64,000 bases of DNA. It comes from Takakia lepidozioides (Eukaryota > Streptophyta > Takakiopsida > Takakiales > Takakiaceae). Positions 21,093-31,707 of the stretch are shown here, one piece after another. The stretch is from positions 310,001-374,000 of the forward strand of contig CM060731.1 in assembly GCA_030704615.1 (NCBI GenBank), written 5' to 3'. The notes under the pieces were generated by a model. It searched no databases. It was not told where the DNA came from and saw only the letters and a program-made list of their open reading frames with translations. How positions within the stretch are numbered: position 1 is the first letter of the stretch; each line of letters opens with the position of its first letter. Position numbers and translations under genes: made by a program.

Positions 21093-22310
21093 ATGGCAGA
21101 GGCCGGCCAGGACGATGAGCGTCATGGAAGAGATGACCCCTATGAACATGGACTACCCCCTAAGAAAATCAAATAGTCAAGGCATGACTTGAATTGGGAA
21201 GTATATGATGATCCTAGCATACTATCAGAGAGAGGGATGGGAAGATTTTTCGGAAGAGTTCAGGTGGCCGAGCACGAGATGCAAAAAATTCGTGAAATGG
21301 TGTTACATCAATCAATTGTGGCCTAGACCTAGGCATATGGTGGAAACCAGAAACAATTGCGCGGACTCCAGGTCTTGCATGAACTTGCATTTCAATTTTC
21401 CAGCGTAGGGCGACTGAGGTGCATTGCACGTTGTGGGGTGAACCACTCTTAAAGGGCTAAATCCCGTACACCTTGGCAGCCATGTTGTACGTGGAGGTAA
21501 TACTGTTGCGTCCAATGAATTGACAAACTGCTAGTAGGAGGAACGCAACGATGCAATACCATTTCGTCGACATCCCGAACACGTTTGGAACATCCCTGGC
21601 TACGATACTGGGCGTGCGCGAGGCCCCGGTACTCCAGGCTATGATACTAGGCGTGCCCGAGGCACCGGTGCAACAAACATCTGGAATGTTAGAGGATGAA
21701 CTGGTAGAAACAAAACAGCGAGTCCGAACCCTGTAGGACCTTGTAGAATGACAGACTGCGCATAGCCGAGTTGGAAGGTACATTGCAAAACACGCCTCGA
21801 AACAATGAAGGCAATGTCCACAATGACGTTTGAACGAACGACGTGGACATGTCCGCGGAGTTTACAATGCCAGATCGTAGTATTGACCGCATCATTACCG
21901 GAATTACGGACGTCTTTTGACCCTCGTCACGTCGTGAGATTCTGCAAGAAAGTCAACTTTCACCGCAAAGTAAGCGGATGCTGGTCAGAATTGATCACAT
22001 GTCCTTGGGCCCCTCATTGACCACGAGATCACGGTCCCAGGTTCTCCGTATTGGCAGTGCAAATCAGACCACAACATCACATCCCTTGTCCCCGGACAGT
22101 GACGACGAGGATTCATGAGTAGCAACGTAGTACATAGACATCTCAAGGGAGGTTTCCCTTGACATTTCTATCCCGTGAGAATAATCACTGGAGATTAAGC
22201 ACAGGAGACCTCCCCTGAGAATGTCCACGGGAGACCAGAGAATCGAAGGGTCAAAGAGCGTGAGAGAGTCAGTTCTGTCCATCGGTAAAAGGTTCACACG
22301 GAAAGGTGTC
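21093..22310 (+). pseudogene. Decayed gene of palindrome-array element 3, unrecognised
   Basis: The ATG at 21093 opens an acidic, Lys-tipped N-terminus (MAEAGQDDERHG, then PPKKIK, reminiscent of a nuclear localisation signal). A TAG follows after 27 codons. Further in-frame stops and shifts interrupt a plausible continuation with helical, Glu/Gln-rich segments (about 21205-21290 and 21690-21780). Partial copies occur inverted at 8870-9316 and 17055-17250, so this belongs to a repeated element. The region from 22130 introduces the GGGAGATCTCCC palindromes. I cannot name the protein; from its place it may be a transposase or accessory gene. Confidence 0.4.
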
Positions 22311-22336
22311 ACTGACATTGATTCACTCCCTTTATC

Positions 22337-23183
22337 ATGTTCTTTCTGAAAAGGAGAATATGTCAGGAATCAGGCATTGCATACGCTGAATTTTTGTTAG
22401 GGTGTCAGCCAAAACGTTGGCCAAGGTGTCATTACCTAGAAGATGAGACGCTGATGTCCGAAATCCAAGCACTTTTCGATGCGGACAACATTGAACAAGG
22501 GAAATGCATTAGAAGAACAATACTCCAGTCAATAATTCTCCAGTCAACAATACTCCAGTCATACCGGATTCCGCTCCTCCTTTCCAAATGGAATATACCC
22601 TAGGAGAAGCTGCCTACGGTCCACTAGAGTACGTCCGAGAAAACCATACCCCTCCTGAGTACTTCCCAGAAGATTCACCAGAATACCACGCTGTCGAGTA
22701 CATCCCAGCAGATTCACCAGAATACATCAGAAACACCCCTGCCGAGTACATCCCAGCAGATTCACTGGAATACACCCCTGCCGAGTACATCCCAGCAGAT
22801 TCACCAGTATACACACCTGCAGAGCACATGTATATTCCAGCAGATTCACCAGTATACACCCCTATAGAGCACACGTACACACCAGGAGGGTATATTGAGA
22901 AACAAGATTTAATAGAGTTTGTAGATATTCCCGGATCACATTCCCTGAGTGCACAGGCGTCGAACTCAGTCGAAACTGACGAAATCTCGAAGATATTCCC
23001 TGATTGGGTTTCAGACAACGACTCTTGGAGTCCTAAATATTCCGGGCGACACCCGGAAGGGATCCTAAGCAGGATAACCTGAGAGCAGAGATCCGCACAG
23101 CATATCAGACTTGGCTAGATAGCCCAATGCATTGTGGTGTGACCATAGGGCAATTTCTTGACGTAGATTCTAGCAAACCATAG
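22337..23183 (+). pseudogene. Gene with tandem Pro/Tyr/Glu peptide repeats, two frameshifts
   Basis: An intronless reading starts at 22337. It shifts frame near 22515 into a stretch rich in Asn-Thr-Pro-Val, then into about seven copies of a 12-14 residue repeat of the form PAEYIPADSPEYT (about 22625-22890). A non-repetitive acidic tail follows. A second frameshift near 23078 leads to a C-terminal segment ending at the TAG at 23181-23183. A CGGGAGATCTCCCG-like palindrome follows about 20 bp after the stop. The repeat resembles low-complexity acidic tails in general. I do not recognise the family. The frameshifts could be mutations or sequencing errors. Confidence 0.5.
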
Positions 23184-23534
23184 ATGGTAGGTGGATCTGA
23201 TCATGGGAGGTCTCCCGTCTTTGTATTCAAGTACATCTCTAGTGTACCTGAAGCACCCCTGCGTTTTTTATTTATAAAGTACTTATTATTTCTATTATCG
23301 TTCTGAACCCTCCAAGTTGTTGTTTATGTGCTGTGTTGATCACGGGAGATCTCCCATCCTTTTATTCTGGTATCGCATTTGTCATATTGACAATGTGAAT
23401 TATCCATGTTGGTGGTCTTGTTCTTTGTTGATCACGGGAGATCTCCCGTCCCTGAATTGAGACATACGTCGATACGGTTCCGAAAGACCGTTCTGTTAGT
23501 TGTTTTTTGGTGTTTATATTAACGGGGTGTTCTT

Positions 23535-23849
23535 ATGTTGATTGTGCTGCTAGAACACAGATCCATGGAATCAATCGCTGTAATGAGCGCTGACATTGCC
23601 GGTTCCTTCATATACCCACACCTTGAAGGATTCACAATAAAGCATCAGGGCTTCTACGAGCTAAAGAGGAGTATCGACTACTGGGGTATCGACGTTGCGG
23701 ACTCCCTGAACCTAGAGAAAGCCATCTTCCGTTACCAGATCAGTGCGGAAAATAAAACACTTCAGTGTTGTGATGTGTTGGGAATTGAAATTGAGGACTC
23801 GGTGAGGAATAACAAAGTTACCCTTCCGGAAAGGGGAGAAGGTATTTAG
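23535..23849 (+). CDS. Hypothetical protein, 104 residues, intronless
   Basis: An uninterrupted ORF with balanced, protein-like composition: helical N-terminus, a GFYELKRSIDYWG block, a CCDVLGIEIED block and a charged C-terminus. There is no signal peptide, membrane segment or cysteine motif. It lies about 350 bp after the peptide-repeat gene, is followed by the AAGACTTTAGG hairpin about 60 bp after its stop, and is preceded by a palindrome. It is one of very few unbroken frames in the window, although an ORF of this size can survive by chance. I do not recognise it, and the start could be an internal Met. Confidence 0.45.
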   Translation: MLIVLLEHRSMESIAVMSADIAGSFIYPHLEGFTIKHQGFYELKRSIDYWGIDVADSLNLEKAIFRYQISAENKTLQCCDVLGIEIEDSVRNNKVTLPERGEGI

Positions 23850-24561
23850 GTTCTCCGTTGATGCCATGAGTCTGAGTAGTGATCTGATGGGATTCGCATG
23901 GAAGATACACAAGACTTTAGGTAACACACTGGCGATGTTACCTAAGATCTTGTAGATCACTTTGTAAGTATGGCAATGCACATACGGGAAGTATGTCTCT
24001 GCTTGTGAATGTTGTGTCATTGCTTCAAGTGACGATGGGTTGAAAGTGTTTCTGGACAAAAGTCCATTTACGAGAGATCTCATGTCGTCCGTTTGGCGGG
24101 AGACCTCCCGTCCTCTATTTATCATTCTTATCTACATCTTAATATGAACCTCCGACAATAACCTCCCGTCTTCCATTTGATAATTCATATCTCTGTTTGA
24201 GATCAACATCGCGCAAAACTAGACTGACACGAAACAATACTGATACCCAGATGATTACAAGCATTTATTCGAGGACTTTCCCGAATACGTCCGTATTCTT
24301 ACAAAGTGATTTAACAAGACTTTAGGTAACACACTGGCGATGTTATCTAAGATCTTGCAAATCACTCTGTAAGTATGGCAATGCACATGCAGGAAGTATG
24401 TCTCTGCTTTTGAAGTGTCATTGCTTCAAACGATGATGGGTTGAAATTGTGAGTTGGCTTCGTCGATCCTTTGGCGGGAGATCTCCCGTCGTCCGTTTAG
24501 CGGGAGACCTCCGGCGGTAAATTAAGATAAATCTGGACACTAGTGATACCCAGGTGATTAA

Positions 24562-25290
24562 CCCTTGGGGGGTCACTCCCCGTATTTACAAAACCACGTG
24601 AGAACAAATATAGGGTGCAATTTATTTTTTGAGGTAAATTTTAGAAATTTTTTACTTATAAAATATGGTAAGGCAATATCATTTCACCCAATTTTTTAAA
24701 AAAAATGGTCACAAAAAATCCAGAATTTTACTTAAAAAATTAATGTAATAAAGGGTTTTATCTACAGTATAATGTATCCATCCGTGTGAAGTTTCTCATA
24801 TTGCATCCAGCTCTAATCCATCAGGATGAAATCAGGTAGAGGTCACCTGAGGTTCAAATATGATTCCAGTGATACACAGTGGATTGATGTTGATACCATA
24901 ATCTCAACAGTGACTATGGCATTTGAACCATCTCAAGACTTGTACTCTTTAGATCCAAGTGATGTTGCGGTTTTGAATGAGTTCGTGGCTAATGAAAATT
25001 AAATTTTTTCTTGGGTCTGGCATTTGACTTATGTTATATGGAATGTACTTGTTTGTGTACATGCTTTGAAATTTACAATTATTTAAAATGATAATTTAAA
25101 ATAGGGTCTAATTAATTGTTGCAAAAGAAAATTATAAAGAAAATAGGGTGTTAGAAAACAAAGGGTTTTACAATATTACCTAAAGATAGGGTGGAAGAAA
25201 ATGCAAAATTTTAAAAATATAGCCTAGTATAAATATACCTTTGTACGCATGTGATATGAAAAAAATACATATAGTGACCCCCCCCTTGGA
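24562..25290. mobile_element. piggyBac-like non-autonomous element with TTAA target duplication
   Basis: An AT-rich 729-bp block interrupts one copy of the hairpin module. It is bounded by TTAA at 24558-24561 and 25291-25294. Its ends are inverted: CCCTTGGGGGGTCACT on the left, and AGTGACCCCCCCCCTTGGA on the right. Sister modules (for example near 26335) read straight through 'gtgattaacc', showing the empty site. TTAA duplication and a CCC-type terminus are hallmarks of piggyBac. The element has no transposase, only a 58-codon ORF. Confidence 0.75.
24826..25002 (+). CDS. Small ORF (58 residues) inside the piggyBac-like element
   Basis: The ATG at 24826 to TAA at 25000-25002 encodes an acidic peptide (contains KYDSSDTQWIDVDTII and LDPSDVAVLNEF). 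Its G+C content is clearly higher than the flanking AT-rich element, and its composition is protein-like. It could be a captured exon or the remnant of an element gene. I do not recognise it. Confidence 0.35.
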   Translation: MKSGRGHLRFKYDSSDTQWIDVDTIISTVTMAFEPSQDLYSLDPSDVAVLNEFVANEN

Positions 25291-26550
25291 TTAACCACAT
25301 TCATTATGGGGATTTCAAGAGTGCCTGAACATACTTACTTTGTAAACCACAAGACTTTATGCAACACTGGCAATGTTGGATAAGATCTTGTGGTTAACTT
25401 GATAAGTATGGCCAGACTGAAAACTTGAAGTAATTCCCAGATTGTGAGAGCTCTGATATTGCTTCAGATGATGGGTTGAAAGTGTGCGTAGGAAGTCACC
25501 ATATTTTCCAAGCGATTTTTCGACCTCCTTCGACGGGAGACCTCCCTTCCTTCTTTGACCAGGTTCATCTGTGTCTTTCACTATATCCAGTTCGTAGAAT
25601 TTGGATCATTGAAACCTTCTCCCTTCCGGTCCATTGACCATTCAAGTATTTCAAGATGAACCTCGAGTAGGACTTGGCTGGCACGACACGCTACTGATAC
25701 CCAAGTGATTAGTAACATTCATGACGGGACATTTGGAGAAAGCCACGGAAGATTTTAGATTACATCGCCAGTGTGTAATGTAAAGACTTGTGTCACCCTC
25801 TGTAAGTATTTGTCTGGCCATGCACAAGCCTGATTTGTCACTGCTAAGAATGATGAATGGTTGAAAGTGTTAGTTGGCAGAATTCCAATGAACATCCTTT
25901 TGACCATTCATTTGAGATGAACCTCGCGCAAGACTACTGTTTCACAAACACTACTGATACCCACGTGATTAGCTACATTCATTGCAGGACTTCTCTGAAT
26001 GTGTCTGTATTCTTACAAAGTGATACACAAGACTTTAGTTAACACACTGGCGATGTTATCTAACATCTTAGGTATCACTTTGTAACTATGGCCATGCACA
26101 TGCAGGAATGTCTCTGCTCTATCCTTGCTTCAAATGATGATGGGTTGAAATTGTTTTGCTGGCAGACGTGGATTAACGAGAGATCTCCCGGCTTTACTAT
26201 GCAGGGAGACCTCCCGTTGTTGCGGTCCCGGAAGATATCCCGTCTCTCTTTGACGGGAGGTCTCCCGTGCTCGTAATGACCATTCATTTCTGTCTGTTTA
26301 AGATGACCAGTCTGACACAAAACACTATTAATAACCCAGGTGATTAACCACAATGATTAATTGGTTTTCAAGAGTGCATGATCAAACTTACCATGTAAAC
26401 CACAAGACTTTGTGTAACATTGGCAATGTTATATAAGATCTTGTGGTTTACTTGGTATGGCAAGCCAGAATCTTGAAGTAATTCCCAGATTGATTCATTG
26501 ATGATGGGTTCAATGTGTGTGTTGGTAGATTTTCATTGACGGGAGATCTG

Positions 26551-27389
26551 TGTTGAGCGGCTTTTACTCACCCATCCCTTCGTTATCTGAGGTGGAAACT
26601 TCAAGATAGAAGAGTTGGATATCTCTAAGTACTCCTCCCGCTCAGAACAATCAGTCATGACCTACAACTAGTGTATCATGGGGTGCTTCCCTATATCGGT
26701 TCCTTCTTGCATTCATGTTTAGTAAGTTACCTTACTACCTAGGTTTAAGTATCAGATTGCTTCTGCAATCTACCATGTTCCATCTACTTAAGCATTTATT
26801 CCACAGCTTCATTCAGGTCTCTCTACACAGTGTGAGACGTATGAAATATGAATCAGATTAATAACTATCATGTATCAGGCCGAAGCCATGGTGTCTCTCT
26901 TCTGCTCTATAGTACATCTCTACAGCTTGCATGTATCAAGCATCAAGAGATCGACTTCCCTCCTTCACCATGCTCTCCATCCCTGTGCCCCAGATTGTGC
27001 TTCTCCCCCTGATGCTCGTTGTAACCCCAAGAAGTGATCCCCTCCATGTAGCTACTCTGCCTATTCTACCTATAAGCTGTTCCAACCGCCTAACTAACTA
27101 ACTGTCATCCAAGACAGAATGCACGTTCCCTCTGCAGATGTCGTTCCCACACAGTCGTTCCCTCCCGTGATGGCAGTTCCCTGTGAAAAATGTGACGGGC
27201 TATGTCAGGCTGTGACTGGCTGTGTCTGATTGTGACAGGCTGTGTCAGGCTGTGTAAGCCTATGACTATTGACTGTGTGAGCCTGTCTGCCACCCCTAAG
27301 GCTTGTGTCTGTTTAAGTCTACTACCCTTAAGTTTGCGCAAAAGTAAGGGTACCCCACAGAACCCGTAAAACTGTCTAAGTCCCAGACA
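26551..27389 (-). mobile_element. 3' LTR of minus-strand Ty3 element
   Basis: The block begins TGTTGAGCGG and ends at ...CCCAGACA, that is TGT...ACA on either strand, 839 bp long. On the minus strand a purine tract (AGAGGGGGAGG) lies just upstream. The left edge cuts a CGGGAGATCT palindrome in half, marking an insertion point. An inverted, diverged relative is at 1-520. Internal repeats of a 'tgtgacaggctgtgtcaggc' type occur at 27190-27260. Confidence 0.7.
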
Positions 27390-27406
27390 GCCCTCTAATA
27401 TTATTC

Positions 27407-27417
27407 CTCCCCCTCTG
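27407..27417 (-). promoter_or_regulatory. Polypurine tract
   Basis: On the minus strand AGAGGGGGAGG precedes the start of the 3' LTR by about 18 bp. This is the usual place for the plus-strand primer of an LTR retrotransposon. Confidence 0.55.
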
Positions 27418-27536
27418 AAAAAGCCGTAACCTCACGGTTTACTGCTTAGGATGAGCAAACCTTTGCGAACGAGCACCCTTTTGCTGGTGAGAGTCCCTCG
27501 GAGGGCTCTGTGTGTGAGCCCAAGCCACGTCTTTGG

Positions 27537-28523
27537 CTAGTGGGGATGACTGTCGACTAGATGGAGCTGACTGCCCTGCCTTTGGCTGATATGGAGGCAA
27601 CTTCTCAGGCATAGGAGATCCCCATCATTTCTTCTCCGCCATTTGTATCTCATAATCCTCAGCCATGTCAAAATTCCCCTCCACAGAACCAGTACTATTC
27701 GAATCATCTTCCCACCGTTGGCCGTGCTGTTTCCTGACCTTCTGTGGCTTCTCAGGAAGCTTGACTGGCATACAATGTATGCCCACCATGTCTTAAGCTT
27801 ATATTGTAAGACTTGGGTCAACCTTTTTCGGGCAAGATTAGTATATGCCCGCAGCTCGTCATCTGTATAGCTGAGTGGTGTGCCAATGACTTTGGAAAAG
27901 TGTAGCCATTTTTTGGCTTCATGCCCTTTTGGAAAGATGTGGTCAAGGCCCAAGTTCTCCTTGGCCAAATTCTCCAAAGCAAAAGTAAACCAAGAACGGA
28001 GTTTTGGATCCCGTTGAAGCATGATCCTCACATCATACAAATATGTGTGTGGTGGAACTGGAGGTAACGTCCAATGCTCCCCACTGTAATAAGTCTGAGA
28101 CCTCATCTGCATCTTCTGCTGCTCAGTGTGGTAGCGTAAAATAAAACAAGCAGCATAATACAGCCCACAGCCCATGACCAAACTATGTACCTCCTTGGTC
28201 TCGATGTAGATGAATCCATGAGCGATCTAGAAGGCAATTAATTCCTTCAGCATGGTTCGTGCCTCAAACCAGTACCGGGCAAAATGATGATCTTCAATGG
28301 GTCTGTCATTTGGAAGAACCTTAGTCCGAGTTGCCACTGGCAACCAAATGCGCATAATCTGGTAATAGTGTGCCAAAGACTCTGGAGGACTGAATTCTTT
28401 CTAAGCAAAATCCATAACAATGGGAATTTGGTTGAAGGGCAGAATCATAGCCCGATTATATTCAAGTGCAGCAGGAGTAGTAGGTGGGTTAAAAGAAGCA
28501 TCACCCCAAACCTTAGACATTGA
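27537..28523 (-). pseudogene. Accessory ORF, C-terminal part
   Basis: On the minus strand a reading from 28523 encodes WGDASFNPP, an aromatic-rich segment with YWFEARTMLKEL, then GCGLYYAACFILRYH and a basic, Trp-rich tail to 27537. Stop codons interrupt it near 28400 and 28230. It continues the reading direction of the coiled-coil region upstream and ends about 120 bp before the polypurine tract. It therefore occupies the place where Athila-type elements carry an env-like or other extra gene. No membrane-protein signature is convincing. I do not recognise the domain. Confidence 0.45.
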
Positions 28524-29682
28524 TTACTGCAGTGCCATGGTATCAACATTGTCTACCTGGTGTGGCTGCTGTGATGTTGTTGCCACAGTCCCTCTTGATG
28601 TTGGCAAGTCCTGCATTTCCTGTGCTAAAGATTGAAAAATCAAAGTCCGTGCCCGCAAGTAAGTAGCCATGAGCTGTTTCTCAGGAACGAAGGCCATTTT
28701 TTCAATGTTGAAGCTCAAGTCATCCACTTGAGTCTGAAGCCCTTCCACATCATCCTGCAACTCAGCTATCCGACTATAGACATTGTCTATAATGGTTGTG
28801 GCAATGTTCTGCACCCGTAGCCTTAGATCATTCATCTCGTCTTGGGTCAGCTTCCTTGGTGCTTTTCCTTCCACTGGTCCTTGTGTTAACCACTCTTGCA
28901 AAAAGATGATTATCCACCAAGTCTTGTGTAACACCACGGAGATCCTGCTCCTCCTGGAGCCTGTTTGTTTTCAACTGCTGTTGTAAACTCTCCATGCGCT
29001 TCGCATAAGGCTCAACCAGAGCTGCATAGGCAGCTGACAGATTATTGGCTTCTTTCCAGGCCCTTTCACTCACAGAAAGTGCATTCTCCCGTATTGTGAT
29101 TGTTTGCTGCAACTCAAATAATTGCCTGTCCTTCTGGGCATTGACCTGGTGCAACTGCTGAATTGTATCTTCATTGTGACAGAGAGTATACTTCATGTCA
29201 GCAATGAGTTTCCCCTGCTCCATTGCCTCTGTCTCCGCCGATATACATCTCTCAGCTTGCTTCTTGACCTCCATTGCAACCATCTCCAGATTAGTCGTTA
29301 GTGTGGCACATTGTATGAGCACTTTTTGATTAACTGCTTCCAATTCCGTATGAAGCAACTTCACTTCATGCAACTTGCCTTCATGCTAAACTTGTATCTG
29401 GTATAACTGCTGCTTATGCACTTCATGTATTTTTTCTTGCTCAAGACCCGCCCCAATTAAGTTCTCTTTCGCAAGCTGTAGGGCAGCTTTAGTGTCCTCC
29501 AATTCTTTCTGCAACTTGAGGTTGGCCTCCATATCCACCTTGTTTGCACACTCAGTGACAATTCTTGCCTCAAGCTCTTGCTTGAGCTCCTCCCGCAATG
29601 TTGCCAACTGAGTGGAAGAAACATGAGTCTTGAAATAGGTGCCCAACAGGCTGAGAGTCCTGTTTATGGAACTCATAACCAT
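28524..29682 (-). pseudogene. Accessory ORF, coiled-coil part
   Basis: Minus-strand reading from 29682 to about 28524, rich in Glu, Gln, Lys and Leu with heptad-like spacing over roughly 300 residues (for example LREELKQELEARI and LQKELEDTKAAL). It is interrupted by one in-frame TAG at about 29388 and shifted near 28930. It lies between the ORF at 30905-30192 and the C-terminal part. A long coiled coil suggests a structural or self-assembling protein. Nothing specific to envelope proteins is seen. Confidence 0.55.
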
Positions 29683-30191
29683 GGCCTGCTGTGGGTCTTC
29701 ATGGGAACCTACTGCTATTCTTCCTGATTCTCAACAGTTTGATGTTTCACAAACCAATCGGGCCGTGATCCCACAAGATCTTGTTCCTGAGCAACCTCAT
29801 CTTCCAGGTGCTGCAGTACCCTTGCCCTTTACCCCTTTAACTTCTGTCACAGGTTTGGGCATAACCTGCACATCAGGGATTTTCGGGCAGACTCTGTATC
29901 TTTGGTACCATGGGGTCTTCGACCATACCAGAGTTTTCATAGAGAAGATCGCCCTTCTCAATTTCTGCCACTACCTGCTCTGTAGTGGGGATGTCCAATC
30001 CCTCTCTCTCCACATAAGAGGCTCGGTGTAACGGTAGTAACAGCAAGTCAGTTGAGTTACCACTGGGGCAACTTGGTCAGCTTGCTGTGCTGGCCATGGT
30101 ACTGAAGTGACTTCTTCCTCCCTCTCTAATGGCTGTGCTTCCAGTAATAAGTACAGCCCATTGTGTTGTTGCACCCCATCCTGTGCAGGAG

Positions 30192-30905
30192 CTATGGAAC
30201 ATCATCGTGAGGGGTCCTTGTGGCAAGTGGAGCCGCCATTACGGTTTCATTCCTTTTCTGTCTCTTGGACTGGTGCTGCCTCTCTAATCCTCCTTCACCT
30301 TGTGAAGAGCCTTGCTCTTCAACTGCAGTTGTGGCTGCCTCAAACACCCCCATTACCTTGCGTTCTTGCGCATCAAGCAAGCAAAAATCAAAGATAATCT
30401 GTGCAATAATTGGGCCAGACACAATGATTGGGGACTTGGCAGCAATAGTCTGCACTTGTTTCATCTCCTCCACCAGACCACTATGCATCAAAGCTACATC
30501 CTCTCCCTTGAAGGCTTTCAAAACTTCTTCCGTAAAAGATATGCTAAGATACTGTTGATTCTGTTTCATGGCAAACAGAATGTTTAGTATCTGGCCAATT
30601 TCCCTCAAACCTGGATACTCGGCTTTGGAGCAAGTGAATCCCTGGTTCCTGAAAAAGCTCATTTCTTGGAAAAGATCTCCTACTTGCAATCTTGCCCTGT
30701 GCTCATCCACGCTCACATTACCAGATAGTAAATCAGAAAGTTGTTGCAAGTACTGCGGAGTAACTTGTATATCTACGCCCTTCACTTGGGTAACTCCTGT
30801 CTTTGGCTCAAAGTTCTTGATGAACTGGATCATCAAATCCCGATGATGCAAAGACCACTCGTTACGCAACAGTCCCTCCAACCGCAACTTTTTCAACAGC
30901 TGCAC
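30192..30905 (-). pseudogene. Accessory ORF, N-terminal globular part
   Basis: The longest open stretch in this accessory region, 237 residues on the minus strand. It begins LLKKLRLEGLLRNEW and contains VTPQYLQQLSDLLSG, a helical middle (LREIGQILNILFAMKQ) and an ISFTEEVLKAF segment. It ends in a basic, Lys/Arg/Gln-rich tail that may be a nuclear localisation signal (HQSKRQKRN). It resembles in style the plant retrotransposon-associated domains of unknown function found downstream of pol. Family membership is not established. It is followed by a degenerate stretch and then the coiled coil. Confidence 0.5.
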
Positions 30906-31062
30906 TGCCTATGGTGTGGCGATTGTTTGCCTCTGTAAGATCGTCGTGCTCTTCACTCGTAGATCCTCCATTTCTCTAATTCGCTTTATGCCGGACAAAC
31001 AAGAAGGCCTTGTTTGGAATAACTGTAGGAAAGCTTGCAATGTGTATAGCATGAAAGTGTGA

Positions 31063-31707
31063 TTAGCACAGAATGAAGTGTGTGTAAGCTTGCGGGGCTT
31101 GCAAATAGTGAGTGAGAGAGAAAGTGCTTTCGACCTGTCCTCCCTTGCGCCACTGCGTAAGAAGTAGAGCTAGTGTATAGTCCGTGATATCCGCCATAGC
31201 TACAAAGCTATAGCTTTGATTGCCCCTCTTGTCGAGACACTGGTTATCCGGGATAACACCTATTCTTCCGCTCATAATCTTCTTAATTTCTTGTTCTTGT
31301 TTCTTGAATGGAGTCTCGTGCACAAAATTCACGTTGTTGATTGGCCGTTGCCTCATTAGATAACTTTTCATTTTTACCCTATTCTGTTCATATTCCATCT
31401 TAGAATGACCGCTAGGACTGCATATGTGGCAAAGGTTCCCCTTTGCCGGATGCGTAAAGTGTTCCGTTACCTGTCCTTTGGATGCATTAATGGGCTCGTA
31501 ATAAGTTTCGGCTGATGTACCGGGTAGGTACTTTGACGACCATGTTTGTCTTCTTGTGTGATGGCGCTCGTTATTGCAGTACATGCAATGCGGAGTGCTT
31601 CGCCCCTTAGGCCAGGTGTTTGAATTCAAACACTCTCCCGTCTCCTTCTGTCCGCGTGGCACATTCTCCGAGTTTGACTCCCAAACTATTTTTACACTTT
31701 CCGGCAA
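31063..31707 (-). pseudogene. Zinc-knuckle-like retroelement ORF with degenerate cysteines
   Basis: A minus-strand 214-codon ORF with two CCHC-like knuckles, each missing its last cysteine: CMYCNNERHHTRRQ and CHICSPSGHSKMEY (C to Q and C to Y). The remainder is basic and polar. Knuckles of this type belong to Gag nucleocapsid, yet here the ORF lies downstream of integrase. It is either a duplicated gag piece from another insertion or part of the accessory region. The repeated 'tgtgatgggctgtg' DNA just upstream (31740-31880) weakly resembles 27190-27260 of the LTR. Confidence 0.45.

Larger units (their letters stand above)
23205..26548 (+). repeat. Field of CGGGAGATCTCCCG palindromes and repeated hairpins
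   Basis: Perfect or near-perfect CGGGAGATCTCCCG or CGGGAGACCTCCCG palindromes occur near 23210, 23345, 23435, 24095, 24475, 24505, 25545, 26185, 26210 and 26255. Interspersed is a tandem module of about 400 bp holding a hairpin with arms AAGACTTTAGGTAACA and TGTTACCTAAGATCTT around a loop of about 9 bp ('cactggcga'). It occurs at about 23908, 24317, 25350, 26030 and 26403, with a variant near 25745. Each hairpin is followed by 'gtaagtatgg' and then 'gatgatgggttgaaa'. No known satellite comes to mind. Confidence 0.8.

Noticed and set aside
22337-26548. Firm call of an integrated giant virus
   Set aside because: No hallmark viral gene is visible, and parts of the palindrome unit occur at 17.1 and 22.1 kb with a transposon-like repeat. 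Kept only as a hypothesis.
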